Of a stretch of DNA of 64,000 nt, positions 38,545 to 48,932 are shown in pieces. Each line of letters begins with the position of its first letter. The first letter of the stretch is position 1. The notes under the pieces were generated by a model, which was given only the letters and a program-made list of their open reading frames with translations, made no database searches and was not told the DNA's origin. The position numbers and the translations under genes were made by a program. The stretch is from Comamonadaceae bacterium PBBC1 (GTDB lineage: Bacteria; Pseudomonadota; Gammaproteobacteria; Burkholderiales; Burkholderiaceae_C), in NCBI GenBank assembly GCA_002256145.1, contig NKIP01000008.1:1-64000 (forward strand). The letters are read 5' to 3'.

Positions 38545-41013
38545 GTGAACTCTCCTCGACAACCTCACCCCTTATTCATCGAAAAACCGATTCGCTGGCC
38601 CCTCATTTGGGTGGGTTTGGTCTTGCTAGGATTGGGATTCGGGGTCTTGCTTTACGCCAATCGGGCCTATGAGAGCCATGTCAAGCAGGCTGCCATCGAT
38701 CGGGCCAAAGCCCATGTTCTTGGTTTGAGTCAGTTTCGATTGTTTTATGAGCAAGCCCTGTTGCCGCGCGCCATGCAGGCCGGTGTACCTTTCACCGAAG
38801 ATGAGCGATCGAGCAGAAACGCACTGCCCTTGCCCGCAAGCTTGATGGCTGACATGAGCTTGTTTTTGGCCAAAAAAGCGGGTGATATTCAAGTCCGTTT
38901 TTACAGCGATGTGCCTTTGTCTGGGCGTGCTGTGCCAGTCGAACTGGACGCCTTTCAAAAACAGGCCTTGGTGGCCCTGCGCAGTCAGCCTGAAGTGCCC
39001 TTTGTGCAGGAGGAAGTTCGCAACGGCATTCGGGTTTTACGCTACGCACAGGCCGACCGGGTGGCGGTGCAATGCGTGGCCTGCGGTGCCGGCTCTGACC
39101 ATGAACGTGTCGCACAGGCCGAGGTGGTGGGGGCGCTTGAGGTGGTGTTGCCCATGGAGACCAGCGAAGTCAGCAGCATGTTCACGGTCAAATACATCTT
39201 GCTCACGCAGTCTGTGGCGGTGCTGTTTTGCTTGCTGTTGGTGTGGTGGATGATCAAGGGTTTTCGGGGTGCCTTGCTCAAGGGCCAAAAGCTGTCCAGT
39301 GAACGCGAAGCTGTTTTGGCCCAGCTGAGCCAAGAAGTGGACCAGCGTAAAAAAGAAGAACGCCAACGCCGCCTGAGTGAAAGCAAACTGCAAAGCCTGT
39401 TCACCTCGGTGCCTGAAGCCATTGTGGTGTCGGACGCCCAAAGGCGAATTGTTCAATGCAACTTTGAAACCGTGGCCATTTTTGGTTACCCCTCAGAGGA
39501 CTTGATTGGTAAAAAAATCGACGTGCTCATGGCACCTCAAGAGATGATCGAGCCCGAGCAACCCATGGCGGAGTTCTTGCGGACGCGCGAGTCCACCTTG
39601 CTCAACCAAGCCCAGGTGATGACGGGCCGCCGTAAAAACGGCCAGCTTTTTTCATTGCGCATGACGTTCAGCGAAATGCGAGTGGACGAGGACATTTTGT
39701 ATGTGACCGTCATGCAGGATTTTTCGGGGACCGAAAACACCCAAAAACTGCTCAGCCAGGCCAAAGAAAAAGCCGAAGAAGACCGGCAATTGCGCGGTGA
39801 ATTTTTGGCCAAAATGAGCTATGAAATTCGCACCCCAATGAACGGCATCGTGGGCATGACCGAGTTGGCCATGGACACACCGGACAGGGCGGAGCAAAAA
39901 GAGTACCTGACACTGGCCAGAAACTCTGCCAACCACTTGCTTCACATCATCAACCAGATCCTTGATTTTTCAAAAATCGAAGCCAATGCCTTGAAGTTGG
40001 AGTTGCAAGACGTCAGTCCTGCGCAATGGCTTGAAAAATCGGTGGAAGACATGGTCCCCTGGGCCCGCGCCAAAAACATTGACTTGTTGACCGACTTGTC
40101 GCCTCAATTGCCCCTGTTGGTGCGCATGGACCCTGTGCGCATGCAGCAAGTGCTGACCAATCTGATTGGCAATGCCATCAAGTTCACCGATTTGGGTGCT
40201 GTGACCGTGGCCATGCAAGCCCACAGCGCCGCCAGTGCGGACAAGTGTGTCTTGCGCATCAGCATCACCGACACGGGCAAGGGTTTTGATTCGTCCAGAT
40301 CGGCCTCTTTGTTCAATCCTTTTAATCAAGTGGACGACTCGGACAAACGCATTTTTGGCAGTACAGGTCTGGGCTTGGCCATCACCCGCAGTTTGGTGCA
40401 CTTGATGGGCGGTGAAATCATTGCCAACAGCCAGCCAGAACTGGGCGCTTGTTTCACGGTGGCATTGCCCGTCGATTTGGTGTCGATGGCACCCGAGCAG
40501 GTCCGATTGGTGCAAGCGCAGTTGGACAAGCACCCCGTCAGCAAGGATCGGGGCCTTGTGCCCAGGGTGGATGACAGCCCCTTGATGGTCCAATCCATGA
40601 CCACACGGCAGGGAGAACAGGTCTCTGTGTTGTTGGTCGAGGACCATGAAATCAACCGCAAATTGGCTGAAATCATGATCGAGCGCATGGGCTGCCGACT
40701 CGTGTCTGTGCGCGATGGCTTGCAAGCCCTGGATGCCATGGATAAAACCCGTTTTGACGTGGTCTTGATGGACGTGATGATGCCCGTCATGGACGGTCTG
40801 GCCGCCCTGAAATTGGTGCGCGAACGTGAAAAAGACACCGGTTTCAGGTCGCGCGTGTTGATGGTCACGGCCCATGCCATGGCCGGTGACCGCGAGCGTT
40901 TCTTGAACGCAGGGGCCGACGGTTATGTGTCCAAGCCCATGTCTCAGGCGAGTTTGCAAACTGAAATCGAGCGCGTTTTGGCCCTCGAAGAGGGCGAAGA
41001 GCCCGCCATCTGA
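38545..41013 (+). CDS. Hybrid histidine kinase-like protein with DUF3365 sensor and altered H-box
   Basis: An 822-residue membrane protein. Order: N-terminal helix (about 17-35), a periplasmic DUF3365/Tll0287-like sensor domain, a second helix near 215-235, coiled coil, a PAS domain (about 265-385), HisKA and HATPase domains (about 415-645), and a receiver domain (from about 695). The receiver has Asp743 (LMDVMMP) and Lys797. ATP-binding N and G boxes (NLIGNAIKF, DTGKGF, GSTGLGLAI) are intact. Two key sites are changed: the H-box reads KMSYEIRTPMNG with Tyr426 in place of the phospho-accepting His, and the heme motif reads CVACG (Cys177, Cys180, Gly181), lacking the CxxCH histidine. The GTG at 38545 is chosen because AAAGGTG lies just upstream; ATG 38476 is an alternative. 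Confidence 0.85.
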   Translation: MNSPRQPHPLFIEKPIRWPLIWVGLVLLGLGFGVLLYANRAYESHVKQAAIDRAKAHVLGLSQFRLFYEQALLPRAMQAGVPFTEDERSSRNALPLPASLMADMSLFLAKKAGDIQVRFYSDVPLSGRAVPVELDAFQKQALVALRSQPEVPFVQEEVRNGIRVLRYAQADRVAVQCVACGAGSDHERVAQAEVVGALEVVLPMETSEVSSMFTVKYILLTQSVAVLFCLLLVWWMIKGFRGALLKGQKLSSEREAVLAQLSQEVDQRKKEERQRRLSESKLQSLFTSVPEAIVVSDAQRRIVQCNFETVAIFGYPSEDLIGKKIDVLMAPQEMIEPEQPMAEFLRTRESTLLNQAQVMTGRRKNGQLFSLRMTFSEMRVDEDILYVTVMQDFSGTENTQKLLSQAKEKAEEDRQLRGEFLAKMSYEIRTPMNGIVGMTELAMDTPDRAEQKEYLTLARNSANHLLHIINQILDFSKIEANALKLELQDVSPAQWLEKSVEDMVPWARAKNIDLLTDLSPQLPLLVRMDPVRMQQVLTNLIGNAIKFTDLGAVTVAMQAHSAASADKCVLRISITDTGKGFDSSRSASLFNPFNQVDDSDKRIFGSTGLGLAITRSLVHLMGGEIIANSQPELGACFTVALPVDLVSMAPEQVRLVQAQLDKHPVSKDRGLVPRVDDSPLMVQSMTTRQGEQVSVLLVEDHEINRKLAEIMIERMGCRLVSVRDGLQALDAMDKTRFDVVLMDVMMPVMDGLAALKLVREREKDTGFRSRVLMVTAHAMAGDRERFLNAGADGYVSKPMSQASLQTEIERVLALEEGEEPAI

Positions 41014-41048
41014 AGCCGAGGGCCCTGCTTGAATGGCATTTCAACAGG

Positions 41049-41070
41049 TGCCCCTCTTCAATGGGGGGCA
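41049..41070. terminator. Hairpin between convergent kinase and bclA genes
   Basis: TGCCCC (41049-41054) pairs with GGGGCA (41065-41070). It is nested inside a longer inverted repeat, GGGCCCTG (41020-41027) and CAGGGCCC (41074-41081). The structure lies in the 78-base gap between two convergent genes and could stop transcription from both sides, but no T run follows on either strand. Confidence 0.4.
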
Positions 41071-41091
41071 GTTCAGGGCCCGGCCTTGGTC

Positions 41092-42657
41092 TCAGGGGGT
41101 CTGCTTTTCCAGATCCCGAAGCTTAAAGCGCTGAATCTTGCCGGTAGCCGTTTTGGGCAGTTCGGCCACAAACTCGATGAAGCGCGGATATTTGTAAGGG
41201 GCCAGGCGCTCCTTGACAAAGGCCTTGACCTCCTCTTGGTTCAGGGTTTGCCCGGATTTGAGCACGATGAAGGCCTTGGTTTTGGTCAGGCCATCGGTGT
41301 CTTCCTTGCCAATCACGGCCGCTTCCAAAATGGCGGGGTGTTGCACCAAGGTGGATTCGACTTCAAAAGGTGAGACGTAAATGCCGCTGACCTTGAGCAT
41401 GTCGTCGTTGCGTCCCGCGTAGGTGTAGTAACCGTCGGCATCCCGCGTGTATTTGTCGCCGCTCTTGGTCCACACGCCTTGGAAGGTGTCGCGCGTTTTG
41501 CTGCGGTTGTTCCAGTACATCAGGGCGCTGCTGGGGCCCTGAATGTAAAGATCGCCAATTTCGTCGTGTCCTGTGATCACCTGGCCGTCCTCGGTGCGCA
41601 ATTGGACTTCGTAACCGGGCACAGGCTTGCCCGTGGAGCCATAACGCACATCACCAGGGCGGTTGGACAGAAATACGTGCAGCATTTCTGTCGAACCAAT
41701 GCCGTCAATGATCTCGCAGCCAAAGTGACTGGACCAGCGCTCGGCGATGTCACGCGGCAGGGCTTCACCCGCAGAGGAGCACAGCCGCAGCGCAAGCGCT
41801 TTGCGGGCTGGCAAATCGGGGTGGGCCAACATGCCGCCGTAGCCGGTGGGTGCCCCATAAAACACCGTCGGTTGATGTGCCACCAGGCGTTTGAAGGTGG
41901 CTTGAGGCGTGGGGCGTTCAGCCATCAGCACCACAGAGGCACCCACACTCAAAGGGAACGTCAGGGCGTTGCCCAGACCGTAGGCAAAAAAGAGTTTTGC
42001 AGCCGAAAAAACCGTGTCGCTCTCACGCAAATCCAGCACGCCTTGGCCATACAGCACGGCCGTCCAGTAGAGGTTGCCTTGGCTGTGCACGGTGCCTTTG
42101 GGCTGGCCTGTGGAGCCCGATGAGTACAGCCAGAAAGCCGGTTCATCGGCCAGTGTGGGTGCGGGCAGTGCGGGCGGGTTTTGGGCCACAAAGTCGGCCA
42201 TGTTGAGTTGGCCCGGGGTCAAGGCCGCTGCAGGGCGAGAGACCACGATGTGAGCCACTTCGGTTTTGCCCAGGTCCAAGGCCGCTTGCAAGGTTGGCAG
42301 CAAGGCCCCAGACACCAAAACGGCTTGTGCACGGCTGTTGCCCAACATGAAGGCGTAATCATCGGGCGTCAGCAAGGTGTTGACGGCCACAGGCACCACG
42401 CCCACGTAAAGCGCCCCCAAAAAGGCCACGACCCAGTCGCTGCTGTCTTGCATGAGCAAAAGCACACGCTCTTCGCGCTTGAGGCCCAGGGCCTTCAGGC
42501 CTCCGGCGAAACGCCGGATTTGATCGTGAAGCTCGCCGTAAGTGAGTGAACCCACGTCATCGATCAAGGCGGTTTTGCCCGTGCGCTTGGCGTTGCTGGC
42601 GATCAGGTGTTGGGCAAAATTGAAATCTGCGGGGGGTGGGGTCACGGGGCGTGTCAT
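41092..42657 (-). CDS. bclA: Benzoate--CoA ligase
   Basis: A 521-residue ANL-superfamily acid-CoA ligase that activates benzoate with ATP and CoA, the entry step of the box pathway. The P-loop YSSGSTGQPKG begins at residue 178. The benzoate-CoA-ligase-family middle part (FFAYGLGNALTFPLSVGAS, then IGSTEMLHVFLSN) follows. The C-terminal catalytic Lys is in LPKTATGKIQRFKL. The start at 42657 (MTRPVTPPPADFNF) has GGAG upstream (TGAGGAGACACAC in coding sense). The frame is open far upstream over boxD but without conserved sequence. It lies downstream of boxD on the same strand, with a large palindrome between them. Related aromatic acids may also be substrates. Confidence 0.92.
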   Translation of the reverse strand: MTRPVTPPPADFNFAQHLIASNAKRTGKTALIDDVGSLTYGELHDQIRRFAGGLKALGLKREERVLLLMQDSSDWVVAFLGALYVGVVPVAVNTLLTPDDYAFMLGNSRAQAVLVSGALLPTLQAALDLGKTEVAHIVVSRPAAALTPGQLNMADFVAQNPPALPAPTLADEPAFWLYSSGSTGQPKGTVHSQGNLYWTAVLYGQGVLDLRESDTVFSAAKLFFAYGLGNALTFPLSVGASVVLMAERPTPQATFKRLVAHQPTVFYGAPTGYGGMLAHPDLPARKALALRLCSSAGEALPRDIAERWSSHFGCEIIDGIGSTEMLHVFLSNRPGDVRYGSTGKPVPGYEVQLRTEDGQVITGHDEIGDLYIQGPSSALMYWNNRSKTRDTFQGVWTKSGDKYTRDADGYYTYAGRNDDMLKVSGIYVSPFEVESTLVQHPAILEAAVIGKEDTDGLTKTKAFIVLKSGQTLNQEEVKAFVKERLAPYKYPRFIEFVAELPKTATGKIQRFKLRDLEKQTP

Positions 42658-42712
42658 GTGTGTCTCCTCAGGGTTGTCTTGGTTGTTGAAATGACCTGTG
42701 TTGGCCCATCTT

Positions 42713-42782
42713 TTGCAGGAGCCGCGCCCTTGCGGCGATCCGCCTGCTGGGGATTTTCGTTGCGGGGGCGCGGCTCCTGCAA
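42713..42782. repeat. Long GGAGC-type palindrome between boxD and bclA
   Basis: 21-base arms, starting TTGCAGGAGCCGCGCCC (42713-42733) and ending GGCGCGGCTCCTGCAA (42762-42782), pair with two mismatches around a 28-base centre. The element ends seven bases before the boxD stop codon. Its outer GCAGGAGC...GCTCCTGC arms resemble REP-type repeats and recur at 50541-50620. As RNA it would be a strong hairpin separating boxD and bclA coding parts. Confidence 0.75.
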
Positions 42783-42788
42783 GGGGGG

Positions 42789-44357
42789 TCAGAGGGCCAG
42801 CTTGCCGCCCTGGGCGGTCAGCTGATCCAAAGCGAGCGAGCTGCCTTGCACCGCACTGCGGCGGTGGTAGAAATTGAGCGCCCGCAGGCCGCCCAGCTCT
42901 TCGCCGCCGCCCGCGCGGCCGGGGCCGCCGTGCAAGCTCATGGGCATCACGTTGCCGTGGCCGCTGTGCAGGCTTGCCACGTCGGGTGAGATGGCGTGCA
43001 CACGGCCGTGGCTGCTGGCCAAAGCCACAGAGGCTTGCGCGGTGAATACAGGGTCTTCGCTGTAGACCGAGCACACCAACGAGCCTTCGCCCCGGCGGAT
43101 CATGGCGTAGGCCTCGTCGATGCTGTCGTAAGGCATCAGGGTGGACACGGGGCCGAACACTTCGACCGCGTGCAGCACATGGGCCGTCATCGGCGATTCG
43201 GTGCCCAGCAGCACCGGCGCCACGCAAGCGCTGTTGGCGTCGGCATCGATCAGTGCGGCACTGTTGCCGTCGAACAAAACGGTGGCTTCGGTTTTCAGCA
43301 GTGTCAGGCCCGCCAGCACGCTGGCTTTTTGTTCCTGACTGACCAATGCACCCATGCGCACGGTCTCGTTGCGCGGGTTGCCCACGGTGGTTTTGGCCAG
43401 ACGCGCCCCCATGGCTTCGGCGGCGGCTTTGTACAAGGCACGCGGCACAAAAATGCGGCGGATCGCGGTGCACTTCTGGCCCGATTTGACGGTCATCTCG
43501 CGGGCCACTTCGGCCACCAGCAGCTTGAAGGCTTCGCTGTCTGCGGTCGCCGCAGGCGAGAGCAGGGCGCTGTTGAGGCTGTCGGCTTCGATGTTGCAGC
43601 GCACCGACAGCTCGGTCACCGCGCGGTGGCTGCGGATGATCTTGCCGGTCTCGGCCGAGCCGGTGAAGCTCACCACATCAAAGGCCTGCAACTGATCCAT
43701 CAGGCCTGCCGACGAGCCACAGATGACCGACAGCGCACCCACGGGCAACACACCTGCGTCGACCACGTCTTTGACCATGCGCTGGGTCAGCCAGGCGGTG
43801 GCGGTCGCGGGCTTGATGATGACGGGCACGCCCGACAGCAGTGCTGGCGCGGCTTTTTCCCACAGGCCCCAGCTGGGGAAGTTGAAGGCGTTGATGAACA
43901 GCGCCACGCCGCGTGTGGGCACCTGGATGTGCTGGGTCTGGAAGGCCGGGTCTTTGGCCATGCGGATGCGCTCGCCGTCGAGCAGCAGCGTGGCGTCGCC
44001 CAGGGCCGCGCCCTGCTTGGCGTAGTAGCCCAGGGTGAAGATCGCGCCGTCAATGTCCACGCCCGAGTCCTTGGCCACGGTGCCACTGTTGGCCGTGGCG
44101 ATTTCGTAGTAGGCGTCGCGGTTGGCTTGCAGGACTTCGACGATCTTGGTGAGCAATGCAGCGCGTTGCCCGTAGCTCAGGGCACGCAGCGCCGCGCCGC
44201 CTTGTTCACGGGCAAAGGCAAAGCCTTCGGCCAGGTCCATGCCGGTGCTGGATACGCGGGTCAGCTCGGTGCCCAGCACCGGATCGAAAAGGGGCGTGCC
44301 TGCACCGGTGCCTGTTTGCCAGCGGCCTGCAAAAAAGTTGGGAAGCAATGGGGACAT
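42789..44357 (-). CDS. boxD: 3,4-dehydroadipyl-CoA semialdehyde dehydrogenase
   Basis: A 522-residue aldehyde dehydrogenase that oxidises the ring-opened product of BoxC to 3,4-dehydroadipyl-CoA with NADP+. The NAD(P)-binding [21 protein letters not shown] region and SFTGSAETG are present. The catalytic Cys296 is in SGQKCTA, and the general-base region is CNIEADSLN. The sequence is of the PaaZ/BoxD type rather than an ordinary ALDH. It is divergent from boxR; the 202-base gap contains candidate BoxR operators. bclA lies 131 bases downstream. Generation of NADPH by this step can feed BoxA/BoxB. Confidence 0.92.
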   Translation of the reverse strand: MSPLLPNFFAGRWQTGTGAGTPLFDPVLGTELTRVSSTGMDLAEGFAFAREQGGAALRALSYGQRAALLTKIVEVLQANRDAYYEIATANSGTVAKDSGVDIDGAIFTLGYYAKQGAALGDATLLLDGERIRMAKDPAFQTQHIQVPTRGVALFINAFNFPSWGLWEKAAPALLSGVPVIIKPATATAWLTQRMVKDVVDAGVLPVGALSVICGSSAGLMDQLQAFDVVSFTGSAETGKIIRSHRAVTELSVRCNIEADSLNSALLSPAATADSEAFKLLVAEVAREMTVKSGQKCTAIRRIFVPRALYKAAAEAMGARLAKTTVGNPRNETVRMGALVSQEQKASVLAGLTLLKTEATVLFDGNSAALIDADANSACVAPVLLGTESPMTAHVLHAVEVFGPVSTLMPYDSIDEAYAMIRRGEGSLVCSVYSEDPVFTAQASVALASSHGRVHAISPDVASLHSGHGNVMPMSLHGGPGRAGGGEELGGLRALNFYHRRSAVQGSSLALDQLTAQGGKLAL

Positions 44358-44460
44358 GGGCGTGGCTTTCGGTTGGATGGGGGCGATGGGGACGCAATTT
44401 GCACTGACAGTGCATCAAAGTTTGTTCCACGGGGCCAGTTGGCGGTATAAACAAAGCTTC

Positions 44461-44502
44461 ATGCATTATTGTGCTTACCCTCTAGTATGCATTAAAGTGC
44501 AT
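44461..44502. promoter_or_regulatory. Candidate BoxR operators between boxD and boxR
   Basis: ATGCATTAAAGTGCAT (44487-44502) is an imperfect palindrome of the form ATGCA-N6-TGCAT. A degenerate copy, ATGCATTATTGTGCTT, lies at 44461-44476, 26 bases away. The identical 16-mer occurs upstream of boxC (45517-45532). TGCA-containing palindromes are the known targets of the related BzdR/BoxR regulators, so these are the best operator candidates for the divergent boxD and boxR promoters. Confidence 0.7.
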
Positions 44503-44559
44503 GTTTTGGGTTTCTTGAAATCCTAGGGTTTTCCCTTGTTTTGTCATTCCGTGTTGAAC

Positions 44560-45474
44560 ATGACCTCTGAAGCCAGCTTGCCCATCGATCCGACCGAGCC
44601 CGACACCCGACGCCATCCTTTTTTGGAAGCCTTGGGGGAGCGGGTGCGCAACTTGCGCTCGCGGCAAGGCATGACGCGCCGCGCCGTGGCTTTGGCCGCC
44701 GAAGTTTCTGAACGCCACTTGGCCAACCTCGAATACGGCACTGGCAACGTCTCGGTGTTGGTGCTGTTGCAGGTGGCCAATGCCTTGCAATGTTCTTTGG
44801 CCGAATTGCTCGGTGATGTGACCACCCGCTCGCCCGAATGGCTCTTGATTCGTGAGTTGCTGGGCCAGCGCAGCGAAGCCGATTTGCGCCGTGCCAGATT
44901 GCAACTGGTGGATCTATTGGGTGAAGGGGGTAACGCACAAGAGCGTCAGAACCGCATTGCCTTGATCGGTTTGCGCGGGGCAGGTAAAACCGCGCTGGGC
45001 CAGCGCCTGGCCGACGACATGGGATTTCCCTTCATTGAGCTGAGCCGAGAAATTGAGCAATTTGCCGGATGCCAGATCAGCGAGATCCACAACCTGTATG
45101 GGGCCAATGCCTACCGACGCTACGAGCGACGGGCCCTCGAAGAAGCCATTCAGATTTACCCCGAAGTGGTGATTGCCACGCCCGGGGGGCTGGTGTCGGA
45201 TTCGGCCAACTTCAATCTGTTGCTCTCGCACTGCACCACCGTGTGGCTGCAGGCCGATGCCACCGACCACATGGGCCGTGTGGCCGCCCAAGGGGACATG
45301 CGCCCCATGGCCGCCAGCCGCGAGGCCATGGAAGACCTCAAACGCATTTTGGAAGGACGAGCCGCTTTTTATTCCAAAGCCGACATGGCCATCAACACCA
45401 GTGGCCGAACAGAAGACCAGGCTTTTGAGGCCTTGCGTACTTCGGTTCGCCAACATCTGGGACGTCCGGCTTGA
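44560..45474 (+). CDS. boxR: BoxR: XRE-type regulator fused to a shikimate-kinase-like domain
   Basis: A 304-residue repressor of the aerobic benzoyl-CoA pathway. An N-terminal XRE helix-turn-helix (about residues 24-86: LGERVRNLRSRQGMTRRAVAL, then SERHLANLEYGTGN) is joined by a linker to a shikimate-kinase-like domain. The P-loop of that domain is GLRGAGKT (137-144). In characterised BoxR/BzdR proteins the C-terminal domain binds benzoyl-CoA, which releases the repressor from DNA. The ATG at 44560 is chosen; a TTG at 44536 in frame is possible. It is flanked on both sides by ATGCA-N6-TGCAT sites, suggesting autoregulation and control of both arms of the cluster. Confidence 0.93.
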   Translation: MTSEASLPIDPTEPDTRRHPFLEALGERVRNLRSRQGMTRRAVALAAEVSERHLANLEYGTGNVSVLVLLQVANALQCSLAELLGDVTTRSPEWLLIRELLGQRSEADLRRARLQLVDLLGEGGNAQERQNRIALIGLRGAGKTALGQRLADDMGFPFIELSREIEQFAGCQISEIHNLYGANAYRRYERRALEEAIQIYPEVVIATPGGLVSDSANFNLLLSHCTTVWLQADATDHMGRVAAQGDMRPMAASREAMEDLKRILEGRAAFYSKADMAINTSGRTEDQAFEALRTSVRQHLGRPA

Positions 45475-45489
45475 TGTGGAGATGAAAAT

Positions 45490-45588
45490 TTGGTTCATAG
45501 GGTAAATACCTATAAAATGCATTAAAGTGCATATTACGCGAACGGCAAAGATGCACTAAACTTCAGCTCAACATGCAGTGAACTGCAT
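45490..45588 (+). promoter_or_regulatory. boxC promoter with candidate BoxR operators
   Basis: TTGGTT (45490-45495) and TAAAAT (45513-45518), spaced 17 bases, form a plausible sigma-70 promoter. ATGCATTAAAGTGCAT (45517-45532) overlaps the -10 and start region. A degenerate site, ATGCACTAAACTTCAG, lies at 45551-45566, and a near-perfect palindrome, ATGCAGT-GA-ACTGCAT, at 45573-45588. Binding here would block transcription, fitting repression of boxCBA by BoxR until benzoyl-CoA appears. Confidence 0.72.
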
Positions 45589-45633
45589 TTTTTGACAGAA
45601 ATCAATTCCACCCCTTCACCGATGGAGACACCC

Positions 45634-47292
45634 ATGACCGCAGCGCTTCAAGTTAATTACCAAACCCACCCTTCCCATTACAAGCACATCAACCTGGCTT
45701 TTGATGGCGAGATCGCGACCTTGTCGATCAACATCAACGAAGACGCCGGCATTCGCCCTGGCTACAAGCTCAAGCTCAACAGCTATGACCTGGGTGTGGA
45801 CATCGAACTGCACGACGCGTTGCAACGCATCCGCTTCGAGCACCCCGAAGTGCGCTCGGTGGTGGTGACCAGTTTGAAGGACCGCGTGTTCTGCTCCGGT
45901 GCCAACATCTTCATGCTGGGTGTATCCACCCATGGTTGGAAGGTGAACTTTTGCAAGTTCACCAACGAAACCCGCAACGGCATCGAAGACTCCAGCAAAC
46001 ACGACGGTCTGAAATTCGTCGCCGCCCTGAACGGCGCTTGCGCGGGCGGCGGTTACGAGCTGGCCTTGGCCTGTGACGACATCGTGCTGGTGGATGACCG
46101 TTCTTCTTCGGTGTCTTTGCCTGAAGTGCCTTTGCTCGGCGTGTTGCCCGGCACCGGTGGCCTGACCCGCGTGACCGACAAGCGCCATGTGCGCCACGAC
46201 CTGGCCGACATCTTCTGCACCAGCGTCGAAGGCGTGCGTGGTCAAAAAGCCGTGGACTGGCGTCTGGTCGATGCCATCGCCAAGCCCGCAGTGTTCAAAG
46301 ATGTGGTCAGGGCACGCGCCGCAAAACTGGCCGCTGGCAGCATCCGCCCCGCAGGTGTCAAAGGCGTGGAACTGACACCCTTGAACCGCAGCATCGCGGC
46401 CGACGCGTTGACTTACACCAACGTCTCGGTGGAGATCGACCGCACCAAGCGCATCGCCACCTTCACCGTCAAGGCACCTGCCACAGCCCAGCCCACCGAC
46501 ATTGCTGGCATCGAAGCTGCAGGCATGAACTGGTGGCCGCTGCAGATGGTGCGTGAACTGGACGACGCCATCCTGCACATGCGCACCAACGAACTCGACA
46601 TCGGCACCTGGGTCCTCAAGACCTCTGGCGACCCCGCAGCCGTGCTGGCCTCGGACGCCACGATGCTGGCGAACAAAGACCACTGGTTTGTGCGTGAAAC
46701 CATTGGCCACCTGCGCCGCACCCTGGCCCGCATGGACGTGACTTCCCGCAGTCTGTTCGCCCTGATTGAAGAGGGGACATGCTTTGTCGGCACACTCGCC
46801 GAGTTGGCTTTCTGCGCCGACCGTGCTTACATGCTGGCCCTGCCGGATGACGAAGCCAAGGCCCCCAAGATTCAACTCAACGAAATGAACTTCGGTTTCT
46901 TCCCCATGGTCAACGACCAGACCCGCTTGCAGCGCCGCTTTTATGAAGAAGTGCCAGCCATGGAAGCTGCTCGCGGCGCGATTGGCAAGGCCTTGGATGC
47001 TGACGCCGCTTTGGCCCTGGGCCTGGTGACTGCTGCCCCTGACGACATCGATTGGGCCGACGAAATTCGCCTGGCCCTGGAAGAGCGCTCTTCCATGTCG
47101 CCCGATGCCCTGACCGGTCTGGAAGCCAACCTGCGTTTCGCCAGCCAAGAGAACATGCTGACCCGCATCTTTGGCCGCCTGACCGCCTGGCAGAACTGGA
47201 TCTTCCAGCGCCCCAACGCCGTCGGCGAAAAAGGTGCCCTGAAGGTCTACGGCAAGGGCGAAAAAGTCCAGTTCGATCTGAATCGCGTTTAA
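45634..47292 (+). CDS. boxC: 2,3-epoxybenzoyl-CoA dihydrolase (benzoyl-CoA-dihydrodiol lyase)
   Basis: A 552-residue crotonase-superfamily enzyme. It hydrolyses 2,3-epoxybenzoyl-CoA, opening the ring to 3,4-dehydroadipyl-CoA semialdehyde and releasing carbon 2 as formate. The crotonase core is recognised at about residue 133 (NGACAGGGYELALACDDI), followed by LPEVPLLGVLPGTGGLTR. The second half continues as the BoxC-specific part. The ATG at 45634 is chosen because GGAGA (45624-45628) lies five bases before it; ATG 45622 overlaps that site. It is first of boxCBA, 25 bases before boxB. The formate it makes gives a reason for the formate dehydrogenase encoded downstream. Confidence 0.95.
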   Translation: MTAALQVNYQTHPSHYKHINLAFDGEIATLSININEDAGIRPGYKLKLNSYDLGVDIELHDALQRIRFEHPEVRSVVVTSLKDRVFCSGANIFMLGVSTHGWKVNFCKFTNETRNGIEDSSKHDGLKFVAALNGACAGGGYELALACDDIVLVDDRSSSVSLPEVPLLGVLPGTGGLTRVTDKRHVRHDLADIFCTSVEGVRGQKAVDWRLVDAIAKPAVFKDVVRARAAKLAAGSIRPAGVKGVELTPLNRSIAADALTYTNVSVEIDRTKRIATFTVKAPATAQPTDIAGIEAAGMNWWPLQMVRELDDAILHMRTNELDIGTWVLKTSGDPAAVLASDATMLANKDHWFVRETIGHLRRTLARMDVTSRSLFALIEEGTCFVGTLAELAFCADRAYMLALPDDEAKAPKIQLNEMNFGFFPMVNDQTRLQRRFYEEVPAMEAARGAIGKALDADAALALGLVTAAPDDIDWADEIRLALEERSSMSPDALTGLEANLRFASQENMLTRIFGRLTAWQNWIFQRPNAVGEKGALKVYGKGEKVQFDLNRV

Positions 47293-47316
47293 AAATTTTT
47301 TCACCAGGAGAACATC

Positions 47317-48744
<1,428 letters not shown>

Positions 48745-48783
48745 TTGAGTCTCTTGCTGCCGTCCTCGCTGTTTGCTGGGGCG

Positions 48784-48861
48784 GCAGTTGACAGAGGAAG
48801 GGGCGGGTTCCTCATGCTGGGGCACCAGAAATCGTGACCCGCCCCTTCCCCTGCCAACTGC
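48784..48861. repeat. Conserved-loop palindrome 1
   Basis: The 25-base arms at 48784-48808 and 48837-48861 are complementary with two mismatches. The 28-base centre contains TCATGCTGGGGCACCAGAAA, in which CTGG and CCAG can pair over GGCA. The inner arm sequence (AAGGGGCGGGT) is shared with palindrome 2. It begins 39 bases after the boxB stop codon. Confidence 0.85.
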
Positions 48862-48932
48862 ATGGGTTTTATTTCGCGTCGGGGTTGTTTCTCAACTGTG
48901 GAATATTGAATGTTCTGCCCAGAGTTGAGGCG

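Noticed and set aside
42703-42718. A TGGCCC-N5-TTGCA sequence resembling a sigma-54 promoter.
   Set aside because: It points along the plus strand into the antisense side of boxD, and half of it belongs to the palindrome arm at 42713; a chance match is more likely.
42658-43473. An 816-base upstream extension of the bclA frame over boxD.
   Set aside because: The extension shows no ligase-family sequence. bclA has a good start at 42657, and boxD fully explains the region.
42996-44450. A 484-codon plus-strand frame opposite boxD.
   Set aside because: Composition is rich in His, Gly and Arg without domains; antisense shadow of an aldehyde dehydrogenase gene.
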